From Marixanthomonas spongiae (GTDB lineage Bacteria; Bacteroidota; Bacteroidia; Flavobacteriales; Flavobacteriaceae), in contig NZ_QEHR01000007.1 in assembly GCF_003095375.1 (NCBI RefSeq), positions 62,001 to 126,000 on the forward strand: DNA of 64,000 bases, in the 5' to 3' direction. Shown here piece by piece: positions 1-10,512 of this stretch. The notes beneath the pieces were generated by a model that searched no databases, was not told the DNA's origin, and worked only from the letters and a program-made list of their open reading frames with translations. Within the stretch, counting starts at the first letter, position 1; every line of letters begins with the position of its first letter. Both the position numbers and the translations under genes were made by a program.

Positions 1-266
1 ACGGGTACAAACTGTTGCGCGATGCAAGCCAACAAGCCACACAAGGGGAAGCTTTGAGTTTTATTGAAGAAAGCGAACCGGGAGATTTGGCCTTTTTTGA
101 CAATGCTGAAGGATTGATCACCCACGTAGGGATTATCATGGAAGATAACCACATTATCCACGCGCACGGGAAAGTACGCATAGACCGGCTGGACCACACT
201 GGGATCTTTAATTATGAAGCCCGGCGACACACCCATAAACTAAGGGTAATAAAACGTATTATTTAA
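1..266 (+). CDS. NlpC/P60 family cell-wall peptidase, C-terminal part
   Basis: Only the last ~88 codons are present; the frame is open from base 3 and the gene starts left of the window. The motif GDLAFFD followed by ITHVGI and an IIHAHG segment matches the C-terminal half of the NlpC/P60 (C40) cysteine peptidase fold. In this fold the His of HVGI and a polar residue about a dozen positions on complete the Cys-His-x triad. The catalytic Cys would lie upstream, outside the window. Family members cleave peptidoglycan stem peptides in the periplasm. A TTG at 15 lies inside the domain and is not a plausible start. Transcription probably ends at the shared hairpin just downstream. Confidence 0.85.
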   Translation, partial: GYKLLRDASQQATQGEALSFIEESEPGDLAFFDNAEGLITHVGIIMEDNHIIHAHGKVRIDRLDHTGIFNYEARRHTHKLRVIKRII

Positions 267-273
267 CACAAAA

Positions 274-305
274 AAAAAGGCACTCATTTAAAAAAGTGCC
301 TTTTT
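274..305. terminator. bidirectional intrinsic terminator
   Basis: A perfect 11-bp inverted repeat (AAAAAGGCACT at 274-284, AGTGCCTTTTT at 295-305) has a 10-nt loop and a T-run on either strand. It lies between the peptidase gene and the convergent TPR gene and can serve both. Confidence 0.88.
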
Positions 306-332
306 AAGAATATTGATTGATCTGCGGAAATT

Positions 333-1598
333 TTAATTACCTTCCATCTCCGCCAATTTAGTTTTCATTTCCTTGAATTTAGCATCTTGTCCTAACTGGC
401 TATAGATGTTCATCAATGTTCTAACCACTTCTACGTCATCTGGACGCAATTCTCGTGCTCTTTCCAAATCTGGAACTACATCCAAGTACATTTCTTTTCT
501 TTCTTCTTTTAGCTCATCATATTTTTTGGCATCGGCCTTGGACATGCCCAAACTGTTCATTTTTTCAACAATTTCTTTTTCTTTAGCAAGTTTAAGTACA
601 GCCAAGTTAATAATTGCAGAAGCATAGTCGGACTTTAGTTCAATGGCTTTTCTGTAATATTCCATGGCTCTTTCAGTCTCGCCTATTTCGGCATTGCTAA
701 CGCCTAGGTTATAAAATATTTCCGGGTTATCTGGATCTGTTTGGGCAATAGCTTCCATTATATCGTTGAATTTTTGCTTGTCGCCCATTTTATAAGCCAT
801 ATTTGCTTCGGCACGCATAAGGGAAACATCATCAGGGTTTTCTTTTCTGGCGTTGGCCATAAGCTGGGAAGCTTTTTCTTCCTGTCCTTTTTCAATATAG
901 ATCAAGGTCATATTGCGCAAAACCTCTCCTTTTTTGGAACTGGTCATTTTTTCTTCTGGCTTGATAAACTCACCTGCTTTAATCATTAAATCGCGTTCAG
1001 ATTCTGAACCAAATGTTCTTACTTCGCCAGTTTTTTTATTAGTGGCAACATATTCTTTATTTACACCGGTATAGCCCAAGTCCATAAGTTTTTGATAGTA
1101 CTTCATGGCTGTATCGTAATCTTGTGCATTAACCGCGTTACTAGCAGCATAATAAAGATCTGAGGTGTCTTTTTTGCTTACCATATAGCTGTTGTACAAC
1201 TTAGCGGCCGCCATATCAAAATTTTGTGAATTCTGGTCTTTAATGGCACTGTTAACCAATGCTGCCCGAAGATTTTGTTGCAATGCGTCCATCCTTTTTT
1301 CTTCTTCTTGCAAGGCACCCAACTCCACTGCTTTTTGATAAGCTTCACTGGCAGCTTTCATTTTGTTAAGATCATCTCCAGCACTTGCGGTATAGACTTC
1401 TGCCTTTACAAGATAATATTCTGCTTTTTCATCTTGATCAGCGCTGGCCAACTGGGTTTCTGCTTCTTTTAATTGAGAGATGGCTTCTGTATAGTCTTTG
1501 TCATTGAAAGCCCGTTCTGCTTTTCGTATTTCTCTTTTTTGCCCAAATGCCACAACAGAAATAGTTAAGGCACCTGCTATTAAAATTTGCTTCTTCAT
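333..1598 (-). CDS. exported tetratricopeptide-repeat protein
   Basis: A 421-residue protein with an N-terminal signal peptide (hydrophobic residues 4-18, likely cleavage after AFG at about 19) and several TPR motifs. Clear repeats lie near residues 27-47 (AERAFNDKDYTEA), 150-175 (NAQDYDTAMKYYQKLMDLGY) and 290-330 (FYNLGVSNAEIGETERAMEYY), and a degenerate one lies at the C-terminus. TPR arrays are protein-binding scaffolds, so this is probably a periplasmic protein that mediates protein-protein contacts. It begins 13 bp after the gyrA stop on the same strand, so the two are probably cotranscribed. No catalytic motif is visible and the partner is unknown. Confidence 0.8.
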   Translation of the reverse strand: MKKQILIAGALTISVVAFGQKREIRKAERAFNDKDYTEAISQLKEAETQLASADQDEKAEYYLVKAEVYTASAGDDLNKMKAASEAYQKAVELGALQEEEKRMDALQQNLRAALVNSAIKDQNSQNFDMAAAKLYNSYMVSKKDTSDLYYAASNAVNAQDYDTAMKYYQKLMDLGYTGVNKEYVATNKKTGEVRTFGSESERDLMIKAGEFIKPEEKMTSSKKGEVLRNMTLIYIEKGQEEKASQLMANARKENPDDVSLMRAEANMAYKMGDKQKFNDIMEAIAQTDPDNPEIFYNLGVSNAEIGETERAMEYYRKAIELKSDYASAIINLAVLKLAKEKEIVEKMNSLGMSKADAKKYDELKEERKEMYLDVVPDLERARELRPDDVEVVRTLMNIYSQLGQDAKFKEMKTKLAEMEGN

Positions 1599-1611
1599 TG
1601 TTTTTCTTTAT

Positions 1612-4158
1612 TTATTCGTTGTTTTCGGTTTGTTCATTTTCATTATCAAGAGTAGTGCCAGAGTCATTTTCTGTTTCGGAAGCACCCTCAACGGCCAAAT
1701 TTTCATCGTCCATATCCTCATCTTCATTTTTAACCTTAGCCACTGCTGCAATAGCATCGTCATCGCGCACTTTTATTAAGCGAACCCCTTGCGTGGCACG
1801 GCCCATAACACGTAAATCTTCCACAGCCATACGGATGGCAATGCCCGATTTGTTGATGATCATAAGCCCATCACTATCGGTTACGTTCTTGATAGCCACT
1901 AATTTACCGGTTTTTTCGGTAATATTAATGGTTTTTACACCTTTTCCTCCTCTATTGGTAATTCGGTAGTCGTCCAGATTGGATCGTTTGCCATATCCTT
2001 TTTCTGAAACCACAAGGATGTTAGACTCGTCATCGTTGATAGCAACCATTCCTACCACTTCGTCGTCATCACTGCCCAACCGTATACCACGAACACCAGA
2101 AGCATTACGGCCCATTGGCCTGGTTTTTTCTTCTTCAAAACGGATGGCCTTGCCCGATTTCACTGCCAACATTACATGGCTGTCGCCAGTTGTTAATTTG
2201 GCCTCCAAAAGTTCGTCGCCTTCCTTAATGGTAATGGCGTTGATCCCGTTGGACCGCGGTCTTGAATACTGTTCCAAAGAGGTTTTTTTAACCTGTCCTT
2301 TTTTGGTAGCCATGATGACAAAACGGCTGTTAATGTAAGCTTCATCTTTAAGATCTTGGGTACAGATAAAAGCTTTCACCTTGTCATCGGGTTCAATATT
2401 AATGAGGTTTTGAATTGCCCTTCCCTTAGACTGCCTGCTTCCTTCCGGAATTTCGAAGACCCGCATCCAGTAACATTTTCCTTTTTGGGTGAAAAACAAC
2501 ATATATTGGTGGTTGGTTCCCACAAAAAGATCTTCCAAAAAGTCTTCGTTTCGGGTTGAAGAAGCTTTAGATCCTACCCCTCCCCTGTTTTGACGTTTAT
2601 ATTCGGTTAAGGAAGTTCTTTTAATGTATCCTGCATGCGAAATAGTTATCACCACTTGTTCATCGGGAATCAAATCGGTAATGCTTACATCACCGCCAGC
2701 ATATTCAATTACAGAGCGCCGCTCATCGCCATATTTATCGCGTATCTCTACCAATTCTTCCTTGATGATTTCCATTCGACGTTCTTTGTTGGCAAGAATA
2801 TCCTTATAATTTTCAATGGTCTTCATCAGCTCTTCATATTCCGTGCGCAGTTTGTCCTGTTCCAGTCCTGTTAACTGGCGCAGGCGCATTTCAACTATGG
2901 CCTTGGCCTGGATTTCGGTAAGCTCGAAGGTGTCCATTAATTTTTGGCGGGCTTCTTCGGCATTGGAAGAAGCTCTAATCAATGCAATCACCTCGTCAAT
3001 ATTGTCCGATGCGATTATCAGTCCTTCCAAGATATGGGCGCGTTCTTCCGCTTTGCGCAACAAATACTCTGTACGGCGGACCACCACTTCGTGACGGTGC
3101 TCTACAAAATACTGGATCAATTGCTTTAAGTTCAGCAATTCTGGGCGGCCTTTTACCAGTGCGATATTATTAACGCTGAAGCTGGACTGAAGTGCCGTAT
3201 ATTTATACAGCATGTTCAAAACGATGTTGGGTATGGCATCGCGTTTCAGGATGTAAACAATACGCATCCCATTTCGGTCAGACTCGTCCCGGATGTTTGA
3301 AATACCGTCGATTTTCTTTTCGTTTACAAGGTCGGCAGTTTTTTTAATCATATCCGCCTTATTCACTTGGTACGGGATTTCCGTTACAATAATGCATTCT
3401 CGGCCCTTGACCTCTTCAAAACTGGCTTTACCGCGCATTACCACACGCCCGCGGCCTGTATGGAAAGCTTCCCGAACCCCTTCATAACCATAAATAATAC
3501 CTCCAGTGGGAAAATCGGGAGCCTTTACATGCTCCATGAGCGCATCTATCTCTATATCATGGTTGTCAATGTAAGCAATGGTGCCATTTACTACTTCGGT
3601 TAAGTTGTGCGGTGGCATATTGGTCGCCATACCTACTGCAATACCGGAAGCCCCGTTGATTAAGAGGCCGGGCACTCTTGTGGGCAAAACGGTGGGCTCT
3701 TCTATGGTATCATCAAAGTTGAGTTGATGGTCCACGGTCTCTTTATCGATATCGGCGAGCATATCTTCGGAAATTTTCCGCATACGTGCTTCGGTATAAC
3801 GCATTGCCGCAGGGCTATCGCCATCTACCGAACCAAAGTTACCTTGACCGTCAACGAGCATATACCGAAGGCTCCATTCTTGGGCCATACGTACCATTGC
3901 ATCGTAAACCGAAGTGTCGCCGTGCGGGTGGTATTTACCGAGCACCTCACCTACGATTCTTGCCGATTTTTTATGCGACGAATTGGAGCGCACACCTAAT
4001 TCGTGCATCCCGAACAAAACCCTTCTGTGCACAGGTTTCATCCCGTCACGCACATCGGGGAGCGCACGTGACACAATGACCGACATTGAATAATCAATGT
4101 AGGCCGATTTCATTTCATCTTCAATGTTTATGGGAATCAATTTTTCACCTTCAGCCAT
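1612..4158 (-). CDS. gyrA: DNA gyrase subunit A
   Basis: This 848-residue protein is the breakage-reunion subunit of DNA gyrase, the type IIA topoisomerase that introduces negative supercoils. The N-terminal half carries the winged-helix region [12 protein letters not shown] and the catalytic tyrosine in AMRYTEAR (Tyr121, equivalent to E. coli Tyr122). The C-terminal third is a beta-pinwheel for DNA wrapping, with a GyrA-box-like QNRGGVG at its start that separates it from ParC. An acidic, Asn-rich tail of ~40 residues ends the protein. Thr82 and Asp86 occupy the quinolone-determining positions (E. coli Ser83/Asp87). The gene diverges from clpC across 266 bp; no clean TAnnTTTG box was found for it. 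Confidence 0.96.
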   Translation of the reverse strand: MAEGEKLIPINIEDEMKSAYIDYSMSVIVSRALPDVRDGMKPVHRRVLFGMHELGVRSNSSHKKSARIVGEVLGKYHPHGDTSVYDAMVRMAQEWSLRYMLVDGQGNFGSVDGDSPAAMRYTEARMRKISEDMLADIDKETVDHQLNFDDTIEEPTVLPTRVPGLLINGASGIAVGMATNMPPHNLTEVVNGTIAYIDNHDIEIDALMEHVKAPDFPTGGIIYGYEGVREAFHTGRGRVVMRGKASFEEVKGRECIIVTEIPYQVNKADMIKKTADLVNEKKIDGISNIRDESDRNGMRIVYILKRDAIPNIVLNMLYKYTALQSSFSVNNIALVKGRPELLNLKQLIQYFVEHRHEVVVRRTEYLLRKAEERAHILEGLIIASDNIDEVIALIRASSNAEEARQKLMDTFELTEIQAKAIVEMRLRQLTGLEQDKLRTEYEELMKTIENYKDILANKERRMEIIKEELVEIRDKYGDERRSVIEYAGGDVSITDLIPDEQVVITISHAGYIKRTSLTEYKRQNRGGVGSKASSTRNEDFLEDLFVGTNHQYMLFFTQKGKCYWMRVFEIPEGSRQSKGRAIQNLINIEPDDKVKAFICTQDLKDEAYINSRFVIMATKKGQVKKTSLEQYSRPRSNGINAITIKEGDELLEAKLTTGDSHVMLAVKSGKAIRFEEEKTRPMGRNASGVRGIRLGSDDDEVVGMVAINDDESNILVVSEKGYGKRSNLDDYRITNRGGKGVKTINITEKTGKLVAIKNVTDSDGLMIINKSGIAIRMAVEDLRVMGRATQGVRLIKVRDDDAIAAVAKVKNEDEDMDDENLAVEGASETENDSGTTLDNENEQTENNE

Positions 4159-4362
4159 AAAATATATAATTTGAATTTACTTTTAATCTACCGGGCAATA
4201 TACACTATTTCCAAGCTTTTTGGTAGGTTTTTGCGAGCGATTATTCACTATTTTATTAACATAATTCCCTATTGAAATAGTTAATAACTAAACTGCTTGG
4301 CACTTTGATATTAACATCTTTTTTTGTCCTTTTACTTTCATACTCTTAAATAAGGTATAATA

Positions 4363-4394
4363 TTTGTCGTACTAAGGGTAATTTAGTATTTTTA
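4363..4394 (+). promoter_or_regulatory. candidate clpC promoter with inverted repeat in the spacer
   Basis: TTTG (4363-4366), a 20-bp spacer and TATTTTTA (4387-4394, one mismatch to TAnnTTTG) lie ~30 bp before the clpC ATG. A 6-bp inverted repeat TACTAA/TTAGTA (4370-4375, 4383-4388) spans the spacer and touches the -7 element, where a regulator could bind. Confidence 0.45.
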
Positions 4395-4424
4395 GAAGTA
4401 AGAGAAGTATAAGGAATTTAATTT

Positions 4425-6974
4425 ATGGACGATAATTTTTCACCAAGGGTAAAAGATGTAATTGCTTACAGTAAAGAAGAAGCATTGCGGTTAGGCCACG
4501 ATTTTATAGGGACCGAGCATTTAATGTTGGGTCTGTTGCGCGATGGCAATGGTAAAGCTGTTTCTATTTTGAGCGCACTGGATATAGACTTGAACCACTT
4601 AAGAAGAAAAGTGGAAATACTCAGCCCCGCAAACCCAAATACCGAAAGCAACACCAACGATAAAAAAAACCTGCATTTAACCCGTCAGGCAGAACGCGCT
4701 TTAAAAACCACTTTTTTGGAAGCTAAGCTTTTTCAAAGTGCTTCCATTAACACAGCGCACTTGTTGTTGTGCATCCTTCGTAATGAAAACGATCCCACAA
4801 CAAAATTGCTGTTAAAGATGAAAGTGGATTATGACGGTGTTAAAGATCAATTTAAAGTTATGATGGCAAACGACGAAGATTTTATAGACAGCCCCAGCGC
4901 CGAGTCCTTCCCCAGTGATGATGACACTTCATCTTCTGGTGGTGGTAAGGAAAATCTTTTTACAGGTAGTGGTAAAGGCAATAAGAAATCCAAGACTCCG
5001 GTACTGGATAATTTCGGAAGGGATTTAACGGCCATGGCCGAAGACGATAAACTAGACCCTGTAGTAGGCCGTGAAAACGAAATACAGCGCGTTTCGCAAA
5101 TACTGAGTAGGCGCAAAAAAAATAACCCGCTATTAATTGGTGAACCTGGGGTGGGTAAAAGTGCCATTGCCGAAGGGTTGGCCCTGCGCATTATACAGCG
5201 CAAAGTTTCCCGTATTTTATACGACAAGCGGGTTGTAACACTCGATCTAGCTAGTTTAGTGGCCGGCACGAAATACCGCGGTCAGTTTGAAGAACGCATG
5301 AAAGCCGTCATGAACGAACTGGAAAAGAACGATGACATCATTCTTTTCATTGACGAAATACACACCATAGTTGGTGCAGGGGGCGCAACCGGCTCCTTAG
5401 ATGCTTCCAATATGTTCAAACCAGCCTTGGCCCGGGGCGAAATACAATGTATTGGAGCTACAACTTTAGACGAGTACCGACAACACATTGAAAAAGACGG
5501 AGCTTTGGAGCGGCGTTTCCAGAAAGTTATCGTCGAGCCAACGAGCATAGACGAAACTTTGGAAATATTAGAGAATATCAAAGACAAATATGAAGCCCAT
5601 CACAATGTGAATTATACCGATGACGCACTTAAAGCCTGTGTAAAGTTGACTAACAGGTATATGACCGAGCGTTTTTTACCGGACAAGGCAATAGATGCTA
5701 TGGACGAAGCAGGTTCGCGCGTACACATTACCAATATTAACGTACCCGAAAAAATACTGAAAATTGAAGCGAAACTGGAAGAAGTCCGGGAGCTTAAAAA
5801 TTCAGTGGTCAAGAAGCAGAAATATGAAGAGGCCGCAAAACTGCGCGATGACGAGAAAAACCTTGAAAAAGAATTAGCGACCGAACAGGAAATCTGGGAA
5901 AACGAATCGAAGCTCCACAAAGAAACGGTGGATGAAGAAAACGTAGCCGAAGTGGTCTCTATGATGACCGGCATACCCGTAAACCGTATTGCCCAGACCG
6001 AAAGCAATAAACTCGCAGCCCTCCCCGACCGTATAAAAGGCAGGGTGATAGGCCAAGATGACGCCGTGGGAAAAGTGGTTAAGGCCATACAGCGTAACCG
6101 GGCTGGGCTTAAAGACCCCAATAAACCCATTGGTTCCTTTATTTTCTTGGGACAAACCGGGGTTGGTAAAACCCAATTGGCCAAAGTACTGGCCAGCGAG
6201 CTGTTCGATTCAGAGAATGCCTTGGTAAGGATTGATATGAGTGAGTATATGGAAAAATTCGCCGTATCACGTCTAATTGGGGCACCTCCAGGATATGTAG
6301 GTTATGAGGAAGGTGGACAATTAACCGAAAAGATACGCCGTAAACCTTACGCTGTGGTTTTATTGGATGAAATTGAAAAAGCACATCCCGACGTGTTCAA
6401 TATGTTATTGCAAGTGTTGGACGATGGTTATTTAACTGATAGTTTGGGACGCAAGATTGATTTCAGGAATACCATTATCATTATGACTTCCAATATTGGA
6501 GCCCGTAAATTGAAAGATTTTGGTCAAGGGGTTGGTTTTGGTACTGCAGCAAAAGAAAGCCAGGCCGAGGCCAATGCCAAGAGCATCATTCAAAATGCGC
6601 TTAAAAAAGCCTTTGCCCCAGAATTTTTGAACCGGGTGGACGATGTGATGGTATTCAATAGCTTGGACAGGGACGATATCCACAAAATCATCGATATTGA
6701 ACTGAAAAAGCTTTTCCTCCGTATTTCAGATTTAGGTTACCATCTAACCCTAACCGACAAAGCAAAAGATTATATTGCAGACAAAGGTTTTGACAAAGAA
6801 TACGGTGCTAGGCCATTAAAACGAGCCATTCAAAAATATATTGAAGATGCATTGGCCGAAGAGATCATCAACTCAAACCTTCAGGAAGGAGATAAGATTA
6901 CCATGGATTTTGATGACAAAAAAGAAACGTTGACCATCAAGATCAAAAAACAAAAGAAGCCAACGGAATCATAG
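4425..6974 (+). CDS. clpC: ATP-dependent Clp protease ATP-binding subunit ClpC
   Basis: An 849-residue AAA+ unfoldase of the Hsp100 class, which feeds substrates into ClpP in the cytoplasm. Domain order: double Clp-N repeat (1-140), Gly/Ser-rich linker (~165-185), D1 ATPase with Walker A GEPGVGKS near residue 240 and Walker B ILFIDEIH near 305, a UVR-type coiled middle segment ([15 protein letters not shown], ~463), then D2 with GQTGVGKT near 575 and [11 protein letters not shown] near 643. The GQGVGFG loop near 700 corresponds to the ClpP-docking loop, and together with the UVR segment it argues for ClpC over ClpB. Length is normal. A strong terminator follows the gene, so it is probably monocistronic. 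Confidence 0.95.
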   Translation: MDDNFSPRVKDVIAYSKEEALRLGHDFIGTEHLMLGLLRDGNGKAVSILSALDIDLNHLRRKVEILSPANPNTESNTNDKKNLHLTRQAERALKTTFLEAKLFQSASINTAHLLLCILRNENDPTTKLLLKMKVDYDGVKDQFKVMMANDEDFIDSPSAESFPSDDDTSSSGGGKENLFTGSGKGNKKSKTPVLDNFGRDLTAMAEDDKLDPVVGRENEIQRVSQILSRRKKNNPLLIGEPGVGKSAIAEGLALRIIQRKVSRILYDKRVVTLDLASLVAGTKYRGQFEERMKAVMNELEKNDDIILFIDEIHTIVGAGGATGSLDASNMFKPALARGEIQCIGATTLDEYRQHIEKDGALERRFQKVIVEPTSIDETLEILENIKDKYEAHHNVNYTDDALKACVKLTNRYMTERFLPDKAIDAMDEAGSRVHITNINVPEKILKIEAKLEEVRELKNSVVKKQKYEEAAKLRDDEKNLEKELATEQEIWENESKLHKETVDEENVAEVVSMMTGIPVNRIAQTESNKLAALPDRIKGRVIGQDDAVGKVVKAIQRNRAGLKDPNKPIGSFIFLGQTGVGKTQLAKVLASELFDSENALVRIDMSEYMEKFAVSRLIGAPPGYVGYEEGGQLTEKIRRKPYAVVLLDEIEKAHPDVFNMLLQVLDDGYLTDSLGRKIDFRNTIIIMTSNIGARKLKDFGQGVGFGTAAKESQAEANAKSIIQNALKKAFAPEFLNRVDDVMVFNSLDRDDIHKIIDIELKKLFLRISDLGYHLTLTDKAKDYIADKGFDKEYGARPLKRAIQKYIEDALAEEIINSNLQEGDKITMDFDDKKETLTIKIKKQKKPTES

Positions 6975-6993
6975 GTTCGACATTTATACTTTT

Positions 6994-7032
6994 AAACCTG
7001 TATTTGCCTAAATAGCGAATACAGGTTTTTTT
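6994..7032 (+). terminator. clpC intrinsic terminator
   Basis: An 11-bp stem AAACCTGTATT (6994-7004) / AATACAGGTTT (7018-7028) with a 13-nt loop runs into T7 (7026-7032). It closes clpC and lies only 18 bp before the next start codon. Confidence 0.85.
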
Positions 7033-7049
7033 GTATCTTTATTTCTGTA

Positions 7050-7445
7050 TTGAATAATAATAAATTAATAACAGAAATCACGTACCCTTTTGGTACGGCG
7101 TCTATATACGAAAACTACGTGGTTTTTGTTATGGATGAAGGGATTACGGTATCTCCAGAATACAATGACTATTTGTTAACAATTTCCACTAAGTACTACG
7201 CTCAACGCAATTTTGGCTATATTACAAAACGTGTCAATTCCTATTCTGTAGATCCCAGGGTGTATTTTGAAACATCAAAAATTGAAAACCTGGTCGCTTT
7301 TGCCGTGGTCTCTTCAGAAAATTTAAGAATATCTGTAACCAAAATTGAAAAGTTGTTCCTCAAAAAACCTTTTAGGCATTTCAACAGCATGAAAAAAGCA
7401 ATTCAATGGGTTAATGCAATAGTGGAAAAATCCACGGTTAACTGA
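7050..7445 (+). CDS. small conserved protein of unknown function (family member A)
   Basis: A 131-residue soluble protein starting with TTG; no ATG lies before residue 28, and the N-terminus lines up with the two relatives at 18003 and 18512. All three share an early ENYV/ENCV block, an EG(I/V) turn near residue 30, a central aromatic/basic segment (YITKR here) followed by Y(S/T)V(D/N)P, an aliphatic strand (VAFAVV here), a basic LFxK block and a final amphipathic helix (AIQWVNAIV here). The alternating pattern with a terminal A..W helix resembles small STAS/SpoIIAA-like folds, but that is inference only. The stop lies inside the convergent hutH 3' end (8-bp overlap). Confidence 0.75.
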   Translation: MNNNKLITEITYPFGTASIYENYVVFVMDEGITVSPEYNDYLLTISTKYYAQRNFGYITKRVNSYSVDPRVYFETSKIENLVAFAVVSSENLRISVTKIEKLFLKKPFRHFNSMKKAIQWVNAIVEKSTVN

Positions 7446-8949
7446 ACAAAAGTTCCTTATCAACAGTAAAACTTTGTAAAAATGCTACGGAAGCGTGAAT
7501 ATCGTTTGCCAGTACCCTATCTTCTTCAACAAAGGGAGCCGCCTTCCGAAACGATCCCAACAAAGACTCCAACAAGGGCGATGTTTTCTTTGGCCTTCTA
7601 AAGGCCATAGCCTGGGAGGCATTGAGCAACTCAATAGCGAGTACGGTCTCTACATTGTCGATTATCCGCAATGTTTTTGTCGCAGCATTGGCGCCCATAC
7701 TCACATGATCTTCTTGTCCGTTGGAGGACACAATAGAATCAACAGAAGCAGGGACTGCCAATTGCTTGTTTTGGCTAACAATGCTGGCGGCTGTGTACTG
7801 TGGAATCATAAAACCGCTGTTCAACCCAGGGTTGTTCACCAAAAAATCGGGAAGGCCGCGCAAACCAGAGACTAATTGGTAGGTGCGACGTTCGCTAATG
7901 TTGCCCAGTTCGGCAAAAGCAATGCCCAGATAGTCCAATGCCAAGGCCAAAGGCTGCCCGTGGAAGTTTCCACCAGAAATTATTTTATCGTCTTTAATAA
8001 AAATGTTTGGGTTGTCGGTTACCGAGTTTATTTCGGTTTTGAAAGTCCGGTGCACAAACTTCAAGGTGTCTTTGGTCGCCCCGTGAACCTGGGGAATACA
8101 CCTAAACGAATAGGGATCTTGCACATTTTTCTTTTCGCTTTTGCCTAATTCGCTATCTTCCAAAAATTCCCGAATCCGTTCGGCAGTTTTTATTTGTCCG
8201 CCGTGGGGCCGTACCAAATGCACCAAAGGATCGAACGGGCTCATATTGCAATCGAACGCATCGACCGAGAGCGAACCTATCATGTCGGCTAAATAGGATA
8301 GCTTATAACATTTCAGCAAGAGGTGAACCCCGTATGCACTCATAAACTGTGTGCCGTTTAACAAAGCCAATCCTTCTTTGGCTTCTAAGGTGATAGGCTC
8401 AAGGTTCAATGATTTCAGGGCTTTTTCCGAAGCCATGCGCTTTCCTTCATAAAAGACTTCCCCTTTGCCCAATAGCGGCAACGCCAAGTGTGCCAACGGA
8501 GCTAGGTCGCCCGATGCCCCTAAGCTGCCTTGAGTGTAAATTACGGGCAGGATATCTTCATTATAAAAATGAATAAGCCGCTCGACAGTTTGTAGCTGCA
8601 CTCCGCTATATCCATAGCTTAATGATTGTATTTTTAATAAAAGCATTAATTTAACAATGGGCTTTGGCACATAATCACCAGTGCCACAAGCGTGGGACAT
8701 CACTAAATTTTCTTGTAACTTAGAAAGGTTTTCGGGTGATATTTCCACATTGCACAACGAACCAAACCCCGTGTTTATGCCATAAATGGGTGTGTTGTTA
8801 TTGGCTATTTTTGAAGTGAGGTATTCTTTTGATTTTTTGATATTCAACAAGGCCTCGTCTGAAAGGTCCAGTTTTTTATCGGTGTTTATTATAGTTTGAA
8901 TGGTTGGCAAATCCAACAATTCGCTGCTTATGTAATGAGTTTCTTGCAT
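7438..8949 (-). CDS. hutH: histidine ammonia-lyase
   Basis: A 503-residue enzyme that deaminates L-histidine to trans-urocanate, the first step of histidine degradation in the cytoplasm. The triad Ala145-Ser146-Gly147 in GSLGASGDLAPL cyclises to the MIO electrophile. The YGINTGFG motif at 56-63 and an intact C-terminal helical region (SSNGQEDHVSMG) support the aromatic-amino-acid lyase fold. The substrate could in principle be another aromatic amino acid, but the overall match is to HutH. No hutU, hutI or hutG lies nearby, so the rest of the pathway must be elsewhere or absent. A TACTTTTG box lies ~25 bp upstream of the start. Confidence 0.92.
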   Translation of the reverse strand: MQETHYISSELLDLPTIQTIINTDKKLDLSDEALLNIKKSKEYLTSKIANNNTPIYGINTGFGSLCNVEISPENLSKLQENLVMSHACGTGDYVPKPIVKLMLLLKIQSLSYGYSGVQLQTVERLIHFYNEDILPVIYTQGSLGASGDLAPLAHLALPLLGKGEVFYEGKRMASEKALKSLNLEPITLEAKEGLALLNGTQFMSAYGVHLLLKCYKLSYLADMIGSLSVDAFDCNMSPFDPLVHLVRPHGGQIKTAERIREFLEDSELGKSEKKNVQDPYSFRCIPQVHGATKDTLKFVHRTFKTEINSVTDNPNIFIKDDKIISGGNFHGQPLALALDYLGIAFAELGNISERRTYQLVSGLRGLPDFLVNNPGLNSGFMIPQYTAASIVSQNKQLAVPASVDSIVSSNGQEDHVSMGANAATKTLRIIDNVETVLAIELLNASQAMAFRRPKKTSPLLESLLGSFRKAAPFVEEDRVLANDIHASVAFLQSFTVDKELLFS

Positions 8950-8973
8950 AATTTATAGGTAGGTTGTCTTGCG

Positions 8974-8981
8974 CAAAAGTA
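8974..8981 (-). promoter_or_regulatory. -7 promoter element for hutH
   Basis: On the minus strand the octamer TACTTTTG matches TAnnTTTG exactly and ends 25 bp before the hutH ATG. No good -33 TTG is visible. Confidence 0.5.
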
Positions 8982-9063
8982 CAATTTCTTTTAGGTTTCC
9001 ATGTACCTATTTTAAATTACACTATATTTACGTCCTATTTGATAAAAAAAACAACACTTTACC

Positions 9064-10428
9064 ATGAAAAATATTTTAATAGTAGCTATTTTATGTGCTT
9101 TGTTCTCTTGTTCTGAAAAAGAAGTGGACACTACCACCGTTTTAAGCGGAACCATTAAAAACACCCAGCAAGACAGCCTTAGAATAATTTCAAACGACTT
9201 TAAATCCGCCATCGCCTTGTCTGAAAACGGCACCTTTAGCGATACCCTTTCCATCGATAAAGACGGTATTTTTGATTTATATGTGGGGCGCGAACGCACT
9301 TCCCTTTACCTTCAGCAGGGCAAAGATGTTAACATTTCGTTAGATGCTAAACAATTTGACGAGTCGATCACGTATTCAGGCGACCTTTCAAAAGAAAACA
9401 ATTACCTGGCAAAAAAGTTTTTAATGAACGAAGATGCTTTTGACGTGCGCGAATTTTTCAGTACTTCGGAAGAAGAATTCATAAAAAACTTGAAAAACCA
9501 TAAAAAAAGGGAAGACAGTCTACTTGAAGCCAGTGGCATTAAAAACAAAGATTTTATTAAGGCCGAGAAAAATGACCTGAAATACGATTACGCCACCAAT
9601 TTGGAAATGTACGAACAGTACCACGGTTATTTTACCGGGAATTCAGATTTTAAAGTTTCTGAAGGGTTTTACTCCCCGTTAAATGATATAAATTATAGTG
9701 ATACGACCGCTTTCAGGAGCTCAAGCACTTATCAAAACCTACTTGAAACCCACTTTAACAGGTTGGCCGAACAAACACGAAAAGAAAACGATGCCAATTA
9801 TACGGTTGCATTTTTGCAGACCGTAGATGAAAATTTACCCGATAGTTATGCCAAAAACCAATTAATGTCTAATTTCTTAAAATATAATTTAAAGCCCGAT
9901 GCGGGTCTGGAAAAAGCTTACGCCATCTATAAAAACAGCGATCCCAATCCTGAAAACCTTGAAAAAATAACAGAGCGGTATAACACCATTAAAGTGCTCA
10001 CCAAAGGCAATCCTTCTCCAGGTTTTGATTATGAAAATCACAAAGGTGGCACCACCAGCCTGGCCGATTTAAAAGGAAAAAATGTGTATATAGACGTTTG
10101 GGCAACCTGGTGCGGGCCTTGCATTCGTGAGATCCCTTATTTAAAAGAACTTGAAAAAGATTACCACGGAAAAAACATCGAATTTGTAAGTATTTCCATA
10201 GACCAACAAAAAGATCACGAAAAATGGAACGACATGGTAGATGACAAAAATCTGGGCGGCATTCAGCTTTTTGCCGATAACGATTGGAAATCGAAATTTG
10301 TTACCGATTATGCCATATTGGGCATCCCGCGGTTTATTTTAATCGACAAAGAAGGCAATATCGTTTCAGCAGACGCGCCTAGGCCTTCCAGCAAAGAAAT
10401 ACGGCCATTGTTTGATTCGGTGCTCTAA
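9064..10428 (+). CDS. thioredoxin-fold (TlpA-like) lipoprotein
   Basis: A 454-residue protein with a lipoprotein signal peptide; the lipobox LFSC places the acylated cysteine at residue 16, so the mature protein is membrane-tethered outside the cytoplasm. Residues ~25-105 form a beta-rich module like the DUF4369-type domains often fused to thioredoxins in this phylum, followed by a helical middle. The C-terminal ~140 residues are a TlpA/ResA-type thioredoxin domain with the redox pair Cys350/Cys353 in WATWCGPC and the cis-Pro loop ILGIPRF. It probably reduces or isomerises disulfides of extracytoplasmic proteins; the substrate is unknown. A near-consensus box TATATTTA lies at 9023-9030. Confidence 0.87.
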   Translation: MKNILIVAILCALFSCSEKEVDTTTVLSGTIKNTQQDSLRIISNDFKSAIALSENGTFSDTLSIDKDGIFDLYVGRERTSLYLQQGKDVNISLDAKQFDESITYSGDLSKENNYLAKKFLMNEDAFDVREFFSTSEEEFIKNLKNHKKREDSLLEASGIKNKDFIKAEKNDLKYDYATNLEMYEQYHGYFTGNSDFKVSEGFYSPLNDINYSDTTAFRSSSTYQNLLETHFNRLAEQTRKENDANYTVAFLQTVDENLPDSYAKNQLMSNFLKYNLKPDAGLEKAYAIYKNSDPNPENLEKITERYNTIKVLTKGNPSPGFDYENHKGGTTSLADLKGKNVYIDVWATWCGPCIREIPYLKELEKDYHGKNIEFVSISIDQQKDHEKWNDMVDDKNLGGIQLFADNDWKSKFVTDYAILGIPRFILIDKEGNIVSADAPRPSSKEIRPLFDSVL

Positions 10429-10512
10429 TCCGTGAATGAGGGATTATTTTTTTGAAAAAAAAGTTCTCCAAATCAATCAAATTTCTATTTTTACAGCCTA
10501 AATTGAACCAAT

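Noticed and set aside
3904-3926. Thr82 in GyrA at the E. coli Ser83 position, considered as quinolone resistance
   Set aside because: Thr at this place is, as far as I recall, the ordinary residue in flavobacterial GyrA, and Asp86 is intact, so it is no evidence of resistance.
5612-6184. A 190-codon open frame opposite clpC
   Set aside because: Shadow of the clpC frame; low-complexity Ser-rich protein without motif.
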